A DNA stretch of 63,388 nt from Methylomonas sp. (GCA_002929135.1 PESC01000004.1:1-63388), one strand, 5' to 3'. Shown: positions 18,534 to 27,399, counted from the stretch's first letter. Program-made: numbers and translations. Notes: generated by a model not told the origin, from the letters alone.

Positions 18534-18938
18534 TCACTCGGAAACCTTGACCAGCCAGCCGCCTTCCGCATCGCACTTGCTGTATTTGGCTTTCAGTTGC
18601 ACCGAAATCCTGACCGCTTTGTTTCTGATGTCGGCAGGCACATTGCCTTTCACCAGATAAAAGGTTTCTTTGTCTTCCACTGTTATCTCAACGGGCTGCT
18701 GCTGGATGCTGACATGGATGTGTCCCGGCCCGTTGCTGCCGGATGCGGCAAATGAAAACTCGGAGCCAGGTGCTACCGTAGCCAGGTGTTCAGGTTGCAT
18801 GCGGCTGATTTTGGCCTTGATGCAACCCGTGTCGCCACCGCTGCCGCCATGGCCGATGTGGCCGGTCGATTGCGCCCAGCCACTGGCCTGCGCCCCAGTC
18901 ATTAGCAATAGTGCGAGGATCAGCTTGCTTGAATTCAC
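18534..18938 (-). CDS. Secreted hypothetical protein
   Basis: 134 residues with a signal peptide (SKLILALLLMTGAQASGWA) and a Gly/His-rich start to the mature protein (TGHIGHGGSGGDTGC). It has two well-separated cysteines and a mostly beta-like pattern. A GTG start at 18938 is chosen because AGGAAA lies at good spacing upstream and the signal peptide begins there. The long open frame upstream belongs to antisense reading of corC. The function is unknown. Confidence 0.65.
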   Translation of the reverse strand: MNSSKLILALLLMTGAQASGWAQSTGHIGHGGSGGDTGCIKAKISRMQPEHLATVAPGSEFSFAASGSNGPGHIHVSIQQQPVEITVEDKETFYLVKGNVPADIRNKAVRISVQLKAKYSKCDAEGGWLVKVSE

Positions 18939-18981
18939 GTCTGTTTCCTTTTTGATGTCTGTGCTGTCGAGGGAGATCGTC

Positions 18982-20283
18982 TTATTTCGCTTCCGTGGTT
19001 TTTCGTGCCACCAGCACCTTGTCGACGCGGGTACCGTCAATGTCGACGACCTCGAAATACCAGTCACCGTGCTCGAAATGCTCGGTGACGCGCGGAATGC
19101 GCTCAAGATAATACAGAACGAATCCACCCACGGTATTGAAGGCATTGTCGCGCTCCCCCGGTAGTTGGCTGGTAATGCCGATGGCCGATTTGAGGCGACC
19201 GACCGACAAGCCACCATCGACCAGCCAGGAGCCGTCGTCGCGTTGCACGATGTCGGGGTCGTAACCCTCATCGGCATCGGGAATGTCGCCGACGATGGCT
19301 GTCAGCACGTCGCTCAGCGTGACCAGACCTTCGAGATCGCCGTATTCGTTGACCACCAGGGCAAAGTCGCCGTGCCGCTCCCTGAAAAACTCCAGAAGAT
19401 GCGGCAAGGTCAGGGTGTTGGGCACGTAAAGCGGCGGGCGCAGTGCACCATCGATGTCCAGTGAGCCGCCGCCGATCAGCGTTTTCAGCAAGTCGCCGCG
19501 ATGCAGAACGCCTTGAATGTTTTCCAGACCGTCACGGCAAACCACCACACGCGAATAAATACAGCTCGCAATCGCCTGCGCCATGTCTGTGTCACTGGCA
19601 AGATCGATGAGATAAATATCCTTGCGTGGCGTCATGATGGCACCGATACGCTGTTCATCCAGCTTCAGCACATTGGTAACCAGGTATTTTTCGCTGGCAT
19701 GGAAAACGCCCGCCTCCGAGCCAATCTCCATCAGAATTTTGATTTCTTCGTTGGTGACCGTGGCTTGAGGTGTGCGGTGGGCGCCAAACAGGAATAGCAG
19801 TGCGTTGCTGGAGGCCGATAACAACCACACCAGCGGGCTGACCAAGGTTGCCAAAAGATTCATCGGACGCGCCACGATCAACGCAATGCCTTCGGGCTGA
19901 AGCAAGGCCAGGCGTTTGGGCACGAGTTCGCCGATGACGACCGAAAAATAGGTAATGAGGACGACAGTCAAAACCAGCGCGATATTGTCGGCGTAAGGCG
20001 TCAGCCAGGGGATTTGCATGAGTTGTTTTTGCAAGGGATCGGTGATGGCATCTTCGCCCAGTGCGCCACTCAAGATGGCAACCGAGGTGATGCCGACCTG
20101 CACGGTCGAAAGGAAACGGGCGGGTTGTTCATGCAACTGCATGGCAGCGCGAGCACCGCGCCGACCTTCGTCGACCTGCTTTTGCAACCGGGCTTTCGCG
20201 GATGACACCAAGGCCATTTCAGACATCGCGAACAAACCGTTCAACAAGATCAAGATCAAAAGCAGAATCAAAACGCTATTCAT
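18982..20283 (-). CDS. HlyC/CorC-family transporter with CBS pair
   Basis: 433 residues: an N-terminal CNNM/DUF21 transmembrane domain (MSEMALVSSAKARL, VGITSVAILSGALGE), then two CBS domains (IMTPRKDIYLID, and VVNEYGDLEGLVTLSDVL), then the CorC_HlyC C-terminal domain (GG-SVGRLKSAIG, NTVGGFVLYYLERIP). The family functions in divalent cation (magnesium/cobalt) or related ion efflux. The start at 20283 (MNSVLILLLILILLNG) begins directly with the first membrane helix; an in-frame ATG at 20304 adds 7 residues. Confidence 0.9.
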   Translation of the reverse strand: MNSVLILLLILILLNGLFAMSEMALVSSAKARLQKQVDEGRRGARAAMQLHEQPARFLSTVQVGITSVAILSGALGEDAITDPLQKQLMQIPWLTPYADNIALVLTVVLITYFSVVIGELVPKRLALLQPEGIALIVARPMNLLATLVSPLVWLLSASSNALLFLFGAHRTPQATVTNEEIKILMEIGSEAGVFHASEKYLVTNVLKLDEQRIGAIMTPRKDIYLIDLASDTDMAQAIASCIYSRVVVCRDGLENIQGVLHRGDLLKTLIGGGSLDIDGALRPPLYVPNTLTLPHLLEFFRERHGDFALVVNEYGDLEGLVTLSDVLTAIVGDIPDADEGYDPDIVQRDDGSWLVDGGLSVGRLKSAIGITSQLPGERDNAFNTVGGFVLYYLERIPRVTEHFEHGDWYFEVVDIDGTRVDKVLVARKTTEAK

Positions 20284-20416
20284 GGATGCAGTGGGTATTC
20301 CCATCGTCAATTGAGAGTGCGTCCATGGTATCACCGCCGCCAGCCAAGGATTTTCCCGTTTGTCCTGGCGTAGGATGATGGCCGGGAAAAGCCGAGACGT
20401 TATTTTGGGTGGGATC

Positions 20417-22048
20417 CTAAAGCGACCTGAACCTTGACTGCTCGCCGAAATCGGCATCGTTGACGGCGTACTGGCTGAGTTTCAGGCTGTAGAAGCGGTC
20501 GAAATGCTGTTTGACGGTACGGGTGATACTGGCGTCGTAAACCGGCATGACGGTTTGCGTCAAGCCCATCAGCCGCTCGATGACGACGCCATCCCGCACC
20601 ACCAGGTGACCGTTTTTGAACAACAACACGGCGTCGGCGAACATAGCCCGGTAATCGGCTTGTGGCCGGTACACGGCAATATCGGCAATCGCACCGGGAG
20701 CCAGGTGACCTCTATCGTTCAGCCCCAGCAATTGAGCTGCAGCGGAACGGGTCATCCTGGCAACCTCGCTCAGGCTGAGTTCGCGTCTCAGTCCGGGCAG
20801 CAGGGTCAGGCTCAAGGCTTCCTGATTCAACCTCGCCATGCACTCTTGCCGATAATCGGCGTCCATCAGCAAACGCAGCAGTTCCGGATAGGCGGTGAAC
20901 GGGGCACCGTTGGGGTGGTCGGTGGTGAAGAACAGGCGTTCCGGGGCTTCGGCCAGCAGGAACAGTTCCAGACCGATGGCCCATTGCAAGGTGTTGACGA
21001 AGCTGTTTTCACGGTAACGATACGGCACCACACCGCCAGAGCCTTCGGTTTCGGCATCCCACATCACATATTTGCTCGGGCTGGCGTCGCCGTGGCGGCT
21101 GTACTGGGCAATGATGTCGCCGGAGATGGTGACGGTCTGGCCGAACAGCACCTGACCTACGTCCATGGTGATGTTGGGGTGACGGTTGAATACCTCCAGC
21201 AAACGAGCCGCCGCCGAGGAAAAGCCCTTGGCACCTTCCGAACCGTAGGCATAGAACTGAACGTGGGCCAGGTGCATGGGCAGACCTTGCGCGGCCTCCA
21301 TGGTGGCGACGGCGGTTTCGATGTTGCCGGGCACACCCAGATTGTTGCAATGCACATGTACCGGATGCGGCACGCCCAATTGACAGACGGCGGTTTGCAG
21401 GGTTTGCAGGATTTGCCGCGAGCTGACGCCGTAATCCGGCACGATGTCGTCCAGATCGAACTGGCGAACATTGCTCTTGAAGGCATTGGCGCCGCCGGCG
21501 TTGATGACCTTCAAGCCCAGCGCACGGGTGGCGTTCAGCGTCCAGGCCACGTAATCGTTGATCTGGTTCTGGCTGGCCTTGCCTCGCATCAGCCTGAGCA
21601 GTAAGTCGTCGTTGCCCAGGATGGTCAGTGCGGCAGTGTCGAGTATCGGAATGTCGGCCATTTGCAGATGCACATCCAGCGCATTGACCGGCAACATGGC
21701 CGGTTCCACCACCGTGGTGTAACCCATCCTGGCGTAGCGATAACCGGTGTCGGTGCCCGACCATTTGGCGGTCGAAAAGGGATGTCCCAAACGCCGCGCC
21801 ATGTGATTACGATGCTGTTCCGGCAACAACAGGCGGGCGGTGTTGACGTTACCACCGGCGACATGGGTGTGGATGTCCACCGCACCGGCCATGACCACAC
21901 AGCCGGTTACATCGTGAATCGCGTCGAAACAGGCATCAGGGCCGGGGTCGGCAACGATGACGCCGTCGCGGATGAACAGGTCGCGGGTTTCGCCGTGCAG
22001 GTTTTGGGTGGAGTCGTAGATCGAGCCGTTTCGTAGTTTGATGAGCAT
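20417..22048 (-). CDS. fhcA: Formylmethanofuran dehydrogenase subunit A (Fhc complex)
   Basis: 543 residues of the amidohydrolase superfamily, FmdA/FwdA type. It has the metal-binding HxH in VDIHTHVAGGNVN, then NTARLLLPEQHR, GYRYARMGYTTVVEPAMLP, VHCNNLGVPGN, and FFTTDHPNGAPF near the C-terminal metal ligands. In methylotrophs this subunit belongs to the formyltransferase/hydrolase complex, which releases formate from formyl-tetrahydromethanopterin in C1 oxidation. The start at 22048 (MLIKLRNGSIYD) matches the family. The usual partners fhcB, fhcC and fhcD are not beside it. Confidence 0.9.
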   Translation of the reverse strand: MLIKLRNGSIYDSTQNLHGETRDLFIRDGVIVADPGPDACFDAIHDVTGCVVMAGAVDIHTHVAGGNVNTARLLLPEQHRNHMARRLGHPFSTAKWSGTDTGYRYARMGYTTVVEPAMLPVNALDVHLQMADIPILDTAALTILGNDDLLLRLMRGKASQNQINDYVAWTLNATRALGLKVINAGGANAFKSNVRQFDLDDIVPDYGVSSRQILQTLQTAVCQLGVPHPVHVHCNNLGVPGNIETAVATMEAAQGLPMHLAHVQFYAYGSEGAKGFSSAAARLLEVFNRHPNITMDVGQVLFGQTVTISGDIIAQYSRHGDASPSKYVMWDAETEGSGGVVPYRYRENSFVNTLQWAIGLELFLLAEAPERLFFTTDHPNGAPFTAYPELLRLLMDADYRQECMARLNQEALSLTLLPGLRRELSLSEVARMTRSAAAQLLGLNDRGHLAPGAIADIAVYRPQADYRAMFADAVLLFKNGHLVVRDGVVIERLMGLTQTVMPVYDASITRTVKQHFDRFYSLKLSQYAVNDADFGEQSRFRSL

Positions 22049-22259
22049 GGCCTGGGCACTTGAAATGGAATGCAATCCGGATGCAGCGCCGCAAACTCCG
22101 GTTTTTCAAAATATCCCGCCTTTCGCAGCGCTGCACGCGGGCCAATCTCAGGATTTGGGCAAACAAGCCCAGCACTTTGAATGAACGCCGCGTTTATATC
22201 ATATCCAGGAGGCTGGCCGGGATCGGGCAGGCGGAGTGCGGGCAAGCATGGTGATCGCC

Positions 22260-23030
22260 TCAAGGGCTTAACAAGGTTTGCTCCAACAGGATGACGCCCT
22301 GCATCAGCACGATACCCAATGCGAACGACAGGCTTTGACCACCGACATGACCAATGCTGGAACGCTCATGCAAAACGGGAATCAGGTCGGACGCGGCAAT
22401 GTAGATGAAACCACCGGCAGCGATGGGCAGCAGCACGATCAGCGACGATTCGGCCACCTGGCTGAGCAACAGGGTAAACAGCGCACCCGGCAGTACGCTC
22501 AGCGAACAATAAAAGTTGTAGAGCACCGCCTGCCTGGGCGAGTAGCCACCGCGCAGCAAGGCACCGACATCGCCCAGCTCCTGCGGGATTTCGTGGGCGA
22601 TGATGGCCAGCGTCGTCGTCAGCCCCAGCACCGGATCGGCCAAAAAACTGCCGGCAATCAAAATGCCATCGACGAAATTGTGCATGGCATCGCCGATCAG
22701 GTTCATTTTCGCCAGCGGCAAAATCTCGCCACCGGGTTGGGTATCGACATTGTGATCGTGGCGCCAGCGCACCAGCTTTTCCAACACGAAGAAAACGAAC
22801 AGTCCGATCAAAACCATCATGCTCACATCACTGACCGAACCATGACGGGCCACCGCGTCGGGAATCAGATGAATGAAAGCATCACCCAGCAACACGCCCA
22901 CCGCCAACGCCACCAGAAACGGCACGATGCGTTTGAGGGTATCTGGCCTTAGCCATAAGGCGATTGCGCTGGACAGCGAACATAGGCTGACGGCCAGACA
23001 CGCGGCGATGGTTGGCAAAGCAATACCCAT
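22260..23030 (-). CDS. ZIP-family metal transporter
   Basis: 256 residues with about eight membrane segments and the ZIP signature helices IV and V: NLIGDAMHNFVDGILIAGSF (His/Asn/Asp ligands) and AHEIPQELGD. A His-containing cytoplasmic loop (RWRHDHNVDTQPGGE) separates helices III and IV. It imports Zn(II) or related divalent cations, although some bacterial members export. A second copy of its first bases and upstream region lies at 23199-23284. Confidence 0.92.
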   Translation of the reverse strand: MGIALPTIAACLAVSLCSLSSAIALWLRPDTLKRIVPFLVALAVGVLLGDAFIHLIPDAVARHGSVSDVSMMVLIGLFVFFVLEKLVRWRHDHNVDTQPGGEILPLAKMNLIGDAMHNFVDGILIAGSFLADPVLGLTTTLAIIAHEIPQELGDVGALLRGGYSPRQAVLYNFYCSLSVLPGALFTLLLSQVAESSLIVLLPIAAGGFIYIAASDLIPVLHERSSIGHVGGQSLSFALGIVLMQGVILLEQTLLSP

Positions 23031-23109
23031 GTCGTTGTTATCCTTATCAAATTCTAATTAGACAGCTATCCACTACAGACGGGGTTCGAAAGCCGATTTT
23101 TCACAAAAT
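23025..23109. repeat. Direct repeat copy 1, overlapping the ZIP gene start
   Basis: The segment starting ACCCATGTCGTTGTTATCC and ending near CGATTTTTCACAAAAT recurs at 23199-23284 with roughly 85-90 percent identity by eye. A REP element lies between the copies. Copy 1 includes the ZIP start codon (minus strand) and its upstream region. Confidence 0.85.
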
Positions 23110-23110
23110 T

Positions 23111-23192
23111 CTCGTTCCCACGCTCTGCGTGGGAATGCAGACCGGGACGCTCTGCGTACCGCAGCTCACGCCGCGCAGAGCGCAAGAACGAG
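23111..23192. repeat. REP element between the direct repeats
   Basis: The element begins CTCGTTCCCACGC-TCT-GCGTGGGAATGCAG and ends CGCAAGAACGAG, so its termini are inverted repeats. It is exactly bracketed by the duplicated ZIP upstream segments. Confidence 0.75.
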
Positions 23193-23198
23193 CAGCCA

Positions 23199-23284
23199 CC
23201 CCCATGTCGTTGTTATCCCTATTAAATTTCAATCAGACAACTATCCGCTACGAACGGGACTCGAAAGCCGATTTTTTACAAAAT
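23199..23284. repeat. Direct repeat copy 2 of the ZIP upstream region
   Basis: The match to 23025-23109 covers the start-codon region and about 75 bp upstream. The 177 bp from here to 23461 hold no recognised gene. Confidence 0.85.
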
Positions 23285-23461
23285 GTTATAACATATCATA
23301 CGAAACAACAAACACCTCCCGCATCCCCGTTCCCGGGTAGAACGACAGACCAGCGACCGATTTGTCATGCAAACCACGGCAACCCACACTCGCGCCGATC
23401 ACGCCCGTATGCATTCCCGCACAGAAGCGTGGAAATGAGAACCGCAGCCCGACAACCTGCA

Positions 23462-24145
23462 TCAATCCACCTGTTGATACAACGGCAGCCAGGTCGAATC
23501 GCTCAATACTTCGTCCATGGCCTTGCCGGGTGCGCATTGATCGGAAAAGTATTGCGCACTCATCCAGCCCTGCTCGCGGCGGCTCATGTAACTGTCAAGG
23601 TAAAAATCCAGCGCCTGTTTACGCGCCACGGCTTCGGGCACCCCCAGCAGCATGGCTGCCCGCACGTCGCGCTGTATCGCCTGGCACTCGGTTTGGGCTT
23701 CGTTGCGCTCGCCACGAACGTGCATGCTTTCGTGGGTGAACAGATGCAGCGCGAAAAAAGCCTCGGGGCGGGCGCGTTGCGGTGCGGCAACATAATCCAT
23801 CAAGCTTGCGCACCAGCCGTGCTGAAACACGATGTGACCGGTGTCGATATTGGCATGACCAGCGGCGAATTGTTCGCTATCCATCATGGTATCGAAGACA
23901 CTGTTGCAGTGGACGTCGGCCACCCTGCCATCAGCCAGTTGCGTGGCCTTGCTCGATAACAGACGTTCGAAACGCCAGTATTGGATGGGCTGCCAGGCCG
24001 ATAGCGCCGACAACACAATGCAGAGGAACAAATACGGCTTGTAAACCGGTCGGGTTTGCGAATAGCCGCGTCGAGGTACCCTGGAGGCGCGAATTTCCCG
24101 CAACGCCAGCCAACCAAAAAACAAGGCCGCAAGCGTCCACAACAT
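23462..24145 (-). CDS. Membrane-anchored protein with HExxH motif
   Basis: 227 residues with two N-terminal hydrophobic segments (about 1-16 and 36-55) and a soluble domain after them. That domain contains HLFTHESMHVRGERNEAQTEC: an HESMH zinc-binding motif with Glu residues downstream that could provide a third ligand, and several cysteines. The layout suggests a membrane-tethered gluzincin-like peptidase, but the family was not identified. It starts 9 bp after mltA ends, so it probably shares that transcript. Confidence 0.6.
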   Translation of the reverse strand: MLWTLAALFFGWLALREIRASRVPRRGYSQTRPVYKPYLFLCIVLSALSAWQPIQYWRFERLLSSKATQLADGRVADVHCNSVFDTMMDSEQFAAGHANIDTGHIVFQHGWCASLMDYVAAPQRARPEAFFALHLFTHESMHVRGERNEAQTECQAIQRDVRAAMLLGVPEAVARKQALDFYLDSYMSRREQGWMSAQYFSDQCAPGKAMDEVLSDSTWLPLYQQVD

Positions 24146-24154
24146 GACGCCACC

Positions 24155-25390
24155 TCATCCGGCCACGATATGTCTGGGCACCAGCAGAAAATAACGGCCA
24201 CGGGATTTCATCCCGCCCGCCATGTCGCCTGCCTGCTCACCCGTGCCCCAGAACACATCGCCGCGTATCACTCCCTTGATGGCACCGCCGGTATCCTGCG
24301 CCATGACCAGCCGCTGCAATCGACGTTGACTGGCCGGGTGCTCGGCATCCAGCCACAACGGCACACCGAGCGGCAGATAGTGCTTGTCGACCGCCAGACT
24401 GTAACCTGCCGTCAGCGGCACGTTCATCGAGCCAATGGGGCCGTCGATGGTGCGGGCATCGCCGAATTTGAAAAACACATACGATGGATTCAACAGCATC
24501 AGATCGCGGCCTTCCTGTGGATGACGGATGATCCAGTCGCGTATCGTCTGCATCGAAAGGTTTTCCCGCGTGATCTCGCCGCGATCGACCAGCGTCTTGC
24601 CAATGGCGTAATAGCCATGGCCGTTCTTCCCGGCAAAGCTCAAGTGCCTGATGCTGCCGTCGTCCATCAACACCTGGCCAGAGCCTTGAATTTCCATGAA
24701 AAAAGCATCGATGTCGCTATCGACCCACAGCAATTCCAGGCCCTTGCCCGCCAGGGCACCGGCCACGATGTCTGCCCGTTGGTAATACGGTAGCAACTGG
24801 CCGTTGACCAAGCGTCCGCTCTGGCCGTTGCGCTTGACCAAATCATTGGGCAGGCCATAAACCGGCACCCGAAAACGCGGGCCGGGCCGCAGGGAACCGC
24901 GTAATTGCGGCACGAAATAACCGGTGAAAAGCCCGTCGAAACTACCGCTGCTGGCCACCGCATACGGCCTGAACCACCGCTCGAAAAACTGTTTTTCCTG
25001 GCCGTTTGCCACACCGATGCCACACAGTTTTTTCCAGTCGCCCACTCTGCCCAGTTCGAAAATACCGCCCAAAGCTCGTTCGTCGGGTTGTGTGCGCCAG
25101 CCGGTACAGGAACGCTGAAACGACTGAAACGCAGCGGCGTGGTCATCCTGATGCCAGCCGGGCAGTTCATTGAAATCGGTGGCAAAAATCTGCACCGCCG
25201 GATCGTTTTTAAGCGCCAGTGGCGGGCCGAGACGCGGCGAATGCTCGACACGGCCAGGCAGCGGAGCCACAGGCATGGGCTTGGACGCCCGTTCGGGCGT
25301 GGCTGTGCACGCCGCAAGCAAAGCCGTCATCACGGCTACGAATGAGGCTGCGAGTAAGAGGGACGAAGGTTTCAACACAGGATCCAACAT
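24155..25390 (-). CDS. mltA: Membrane-bound lytic murein transglycosylase A
   Basis: 411 residues. The signal peptide ends in lipobox ALLAAC, so it is an outer-membrane lipoprotein. The MltA barrel domain covers YAVASSGSFDGLFTGYFVPQL through FFMEIQGSGQV. The C-terminal 3D domain has the three aspartates, seen in LVMAQDTGGAIKG and GDVFWGTGEQAG. It cleaves peptidoglycan to 1,6-anhydro-muropeptides. The start at 25390 (MLDPVLKPSS) gives a normal signal peptide; the ATG at 25465 adds 25 residues before it. Confidence 0.92.
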   Translation of the reverse strand: MLDPVLKPSSLLLAASFVAVMTALLAACTATPERASKPMPVAPLPGRVEHSPRLGPPLALKNDPAVQIFATDFNELPGWHQDDHAAAFQSFQRSCTGWRTQPDERALGGIFELGRVGDWKKLCGIGVANGQEKQFFERWFRPYAVASSGSFDGLFTGYFVPQLRGSLRPGPRFRVPVYGLPNDLVKRNGQSGRLVNGQLLPYYQRADIVAGALAGKGLELLWVDSDIDAFFMEIQGSGQVLMDDGSIRHLSFAGKNGHGYYAIGKTLVDRGEITRENLSMQTIRDWIIRHPQEGRDLMLLNPSYVFFKFGDARTIDGPIGSMNVPLTAGYSLAVDKHYLPLGVPLWLDAEHPASQRRLQRLVMAQDTGGAIKGVIRGDVFWGTGEQAGDMAGGMKSRGRYFLLVPRHIVAG

Positions 25391-25473
25391 GACGGCAAGC
25401 CTCGAACAGGCGTGAATTAAACGGTTGACACGGATTGACACCCAAGCCGCAGGCAGCAGAAACAAGACAGCCT

Positions 25474-27003
25474 TCAGTCGTAGCCGTAAGCCACCAGAAA
25501 AGACTGCAATTCATGGTCGATGGCGGCATATTCGGATGCATACTGCCGCCATCGCCCCACCGACGACGAATACAAGGGTTGCGCCACCTGACTGAAGCTA
25601 GGGCTGACGATGACCTTGCCAGCCGCTTTCTTGTGGAAATCGGCCACCGCCGGATCCCAGGCCAGATTCAGAAAGCCGAACACCTGTTTGAAGGTATTTT
25701 CGAAATCGAACACGGCGTCTTCATATTTCAACTCCATGAACGCCAGGGTCAGACGCGGCTTGACCGTTTGCCACCAATCCATGACCTGCGCGTAAAACTG
25801 CGCCGTACCTTGCCAGGTCAGCAAATGCACGGTGGACGGCGACGGCGTCATGGTTTGGCTGAAACAGCTCAAACACACATCGCGCGGATCGCGCAGCAGA
25901 AAAACCAGCCTGGCATCGGGAAAAATGGCCTGGATGAAGCCTATATCGATGCTGTTCATCGTAGTTTTATCCAGCAGCAGGCGCGACGCCAACGCATCGC
26001 CGAACAATGCTCTGGCCCGCTGCCAGTAATGACGACGCAGATGCACCACATCGTCGAAATCCAGCATCCGCAGCCGTTGCGCCACGCTGCCCGCACTGCT
26101 GCCAGTCATGCGCTTCAACTCGTTGATCGTCGATACGATCAGATCGGTCTCATCGGCCACGAATATGCCGGGATGCGCACCCAGCACCTCCTGGGTCAAC
26201 GTCGTACCGGTACGCATAAAACCCAGCACGAACACCGGCGCAGCAGTGTCGGACGGAAATGCCCGCCCAGCCCAGCGTCCCAGCAAGTCGCTATCGAATT
26301 CGGTTTTATAGGCGCCCAGCATCTCGGGCACTTGCTGCTTGTCCTGGCGCTGCACCTCGGGCAAGCGGGCCGAAACCTCGCCAGCAGCATGAAGATGGGG
26401 GAACACCTGGTCGTACACCGCCAGCTTGTCGAGCACCCGCGCCAGTTCCTTGTGCGCGCGAAAACGCTCTTCCGCTGTAAGAATGTGCTTGCTCAGCGCG
26501 TGCTCCAGCCTGGCCCGTGCGCTGTCCAGTTGCTTGTCGGCAATTTCCATGGTGGCCAGCAGAATGTTCAACATGGCGCTATCGGGCGCCCGTTTCAGCG
26601 CCTGTTTGGCGGCGATCAGCGCGGGCCGGGTCTGATTGAGCCGCGACAACGCCAACGCCAGCAACTGGTAGGCACGAACGAAATTGGCGTCGATCCCGAT
26701 GGCTTGTTTGCACAGATCGGCCGAGCCGGGGTAATCGTTCCAGTATTGCAACTGATCGGCCAGATCGACCACCCGGTTCACCTCGCGGGTCTTGCGTGCT
26801 TTTTTGAGCAAAAGCTGTCCGGCCTGGCGCAACTGCCTGCCCCCCTCCTCTCGCTTGCCCTGCCAGCACAAAGCCTGCCCCAGACAAGCCCTTGCCTGCG
26901 CATCTTTCGGCGCCTCTTCGACGGCCAGGCCAAACCACTTGACGGCCTCATCGAGATTCTTGTCATCAATGGCTGCCTGGCCGCGTTGCAGATAGTGACT
27001 CAT
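25474..27003 (-). CDS. TPR-containing sulfotransferase
   Basis: 509 residues. The N-terminal half (about 1-230) shows TPR-like helical repeats (LDEAVKWFGLAVEEAPKDAQARACLG). The C-terminal half is a sulfotransferase domain with the PAPS 5'-phosphosulfate loop FVLGFMRTGTTL and the 3'-phosphate region VFLLRDPRDVCLSCF. The likely role is transfer of sulfate to a carbohydrate or protein. The start at 27003 gives MSHYLQRGQAAID, which begins directly with the first TPR helix. It diverges from the CRISPR operon across a 138-bp gap. Confidence 0.85.
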   Translation of the reverse strand: MSHYLQRGQAAIDDKNLDEAVKWFGLAVEEAPKDAQARACLGQALCWQGKREEGGRQLRQAGQLLLKKARKTREVNRVVDLADQLQYWNDYPGSADLCKQAIGIDANFVRAYQLLALALSRLNQTRPALIAAKQALKRAPDSAMLNILLATMEIADKQLDSARARLEHALSKHILTAEERFRAHKELARVLDKLAVYDQVFPHLHAAGEVSARLPEVQRQDKQQVPEMLGAYKTEFDSDLLGRWAGRAFPSDTAAPVFVLGFMRTGTTLTQEVLGAHPGIFVADETDLIVSTINELKRMTGSSAGSVAQRLRMLDFDDVVHLRRHYWQRARALFGDALASRLLLDKTTMNSIDIGFIQAIFPDARLVFLLRDPRDVCLSCFSQTMTPSPSTVHLLTWQGTAQFYAQVMDWWQTVKPRLTLAFMELKYEDAVFDFENTFKQVFGFLNLAWDPAVADFHKKAAGKVIVSPSFSQVAQPLYSSSVGRWRQYASEYAAIDHELQSFLVAYGYD

Positions 27004-27067
27004 GGTTGCTCGATGCTCACGGTGTAAACAGAACGGCATGACGCGAAACCAGACCACAAGACAGGCA

Positions 27068-27081
27068 CGACAAATTTGTCG
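27068..27081. promoter_or_regulatory. Perfect 14-bp palindrome upstream of the cas operon
   Basis: CGACAAATTTGTCG is a perfect palindrome in the divergent gap between the sulfotransferase and CRISPR genes. Its place 60-75 bp from both starts fits an operator for a dimeric regulator. The regulator is unknown. Confidence 0.35.
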
Positions 27082-27141
27082 AATGGCTTGCCCCTCCGGT
27101 TTGCTGGTTTAATTCAACGCCAATGAAATTGATCGTTCGAG

Positions 27142-27378
27142 ATGGAAAAAATGACGCTTTATATCATCAACACCCCGGTTTTGACCGAATACGGCCTGCG
27201 GGGATTTTCAGTGCCATTGAGCCTGGTCGATGCCCAAACAATGCTGGCCAGCGGATGCGCTTACGCCATAGGCCATGAGACCAGCACCAAGCAGCACCTA
27301 TCCGAAGCCAAAGTGCTCGATGTAACGAAACCCAAAACCCAGGACGCCGAACTGGGCCTGCTCAAACGACAGAAATAG
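27142..27378 (+). CDS. Short DUF1874-like protein (AcrIII-1/Crn2 relative)
   Basis: 78 residues. The part from Leu6 to His45 (LYIINTPVLTEYGL, then ASGCAYAIGHETST) reads like the N-terminal half of DUF1874 proteins, which include viral AcrIII-1 and bacterial Crn2 ring nucleases that degrade cyclic tetra-adenylate. The His of the IGHE motif is the catalytic His47 equivalent. The middle of a normal member (about 110 residues), including the Arg/Glu active-site helix, is missing, yet the end (AELGLLKR) resembles the family's C-terminus. It is either an internally deleted relic or a compact binder. It is the first gene of the cas operon. ATG 27151 is an alternative start. Confidence 0.5.
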   Translation: MEKMTLYIINTPVLTEYGLRGFSVPLSLVDAQTMLASGCAYAIGHETSTKQHLSEAKVLDVTKPKTQDAELGLLKRQK

Positions 27379-27399
27379 TACGAAGGCAAAGGAAAACCC

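Noticed and set aside
18939-19277. N-terminal extension of the secreted protein gene at 18534
   Set aside because: The open frame extends upstream through antisense corC sequence. A GTG with a good ribosome-binding site and a signal peptide sets the start at 18938.
27142-27378. Frameshift in the DUF1874-like gene as an explanation for its short length
   Set aside because: Other frames downstream were read for the missing R/E helix region and did not show it, and the next gene follows after 21 bp. An internal deletion fits better than a frameshift.
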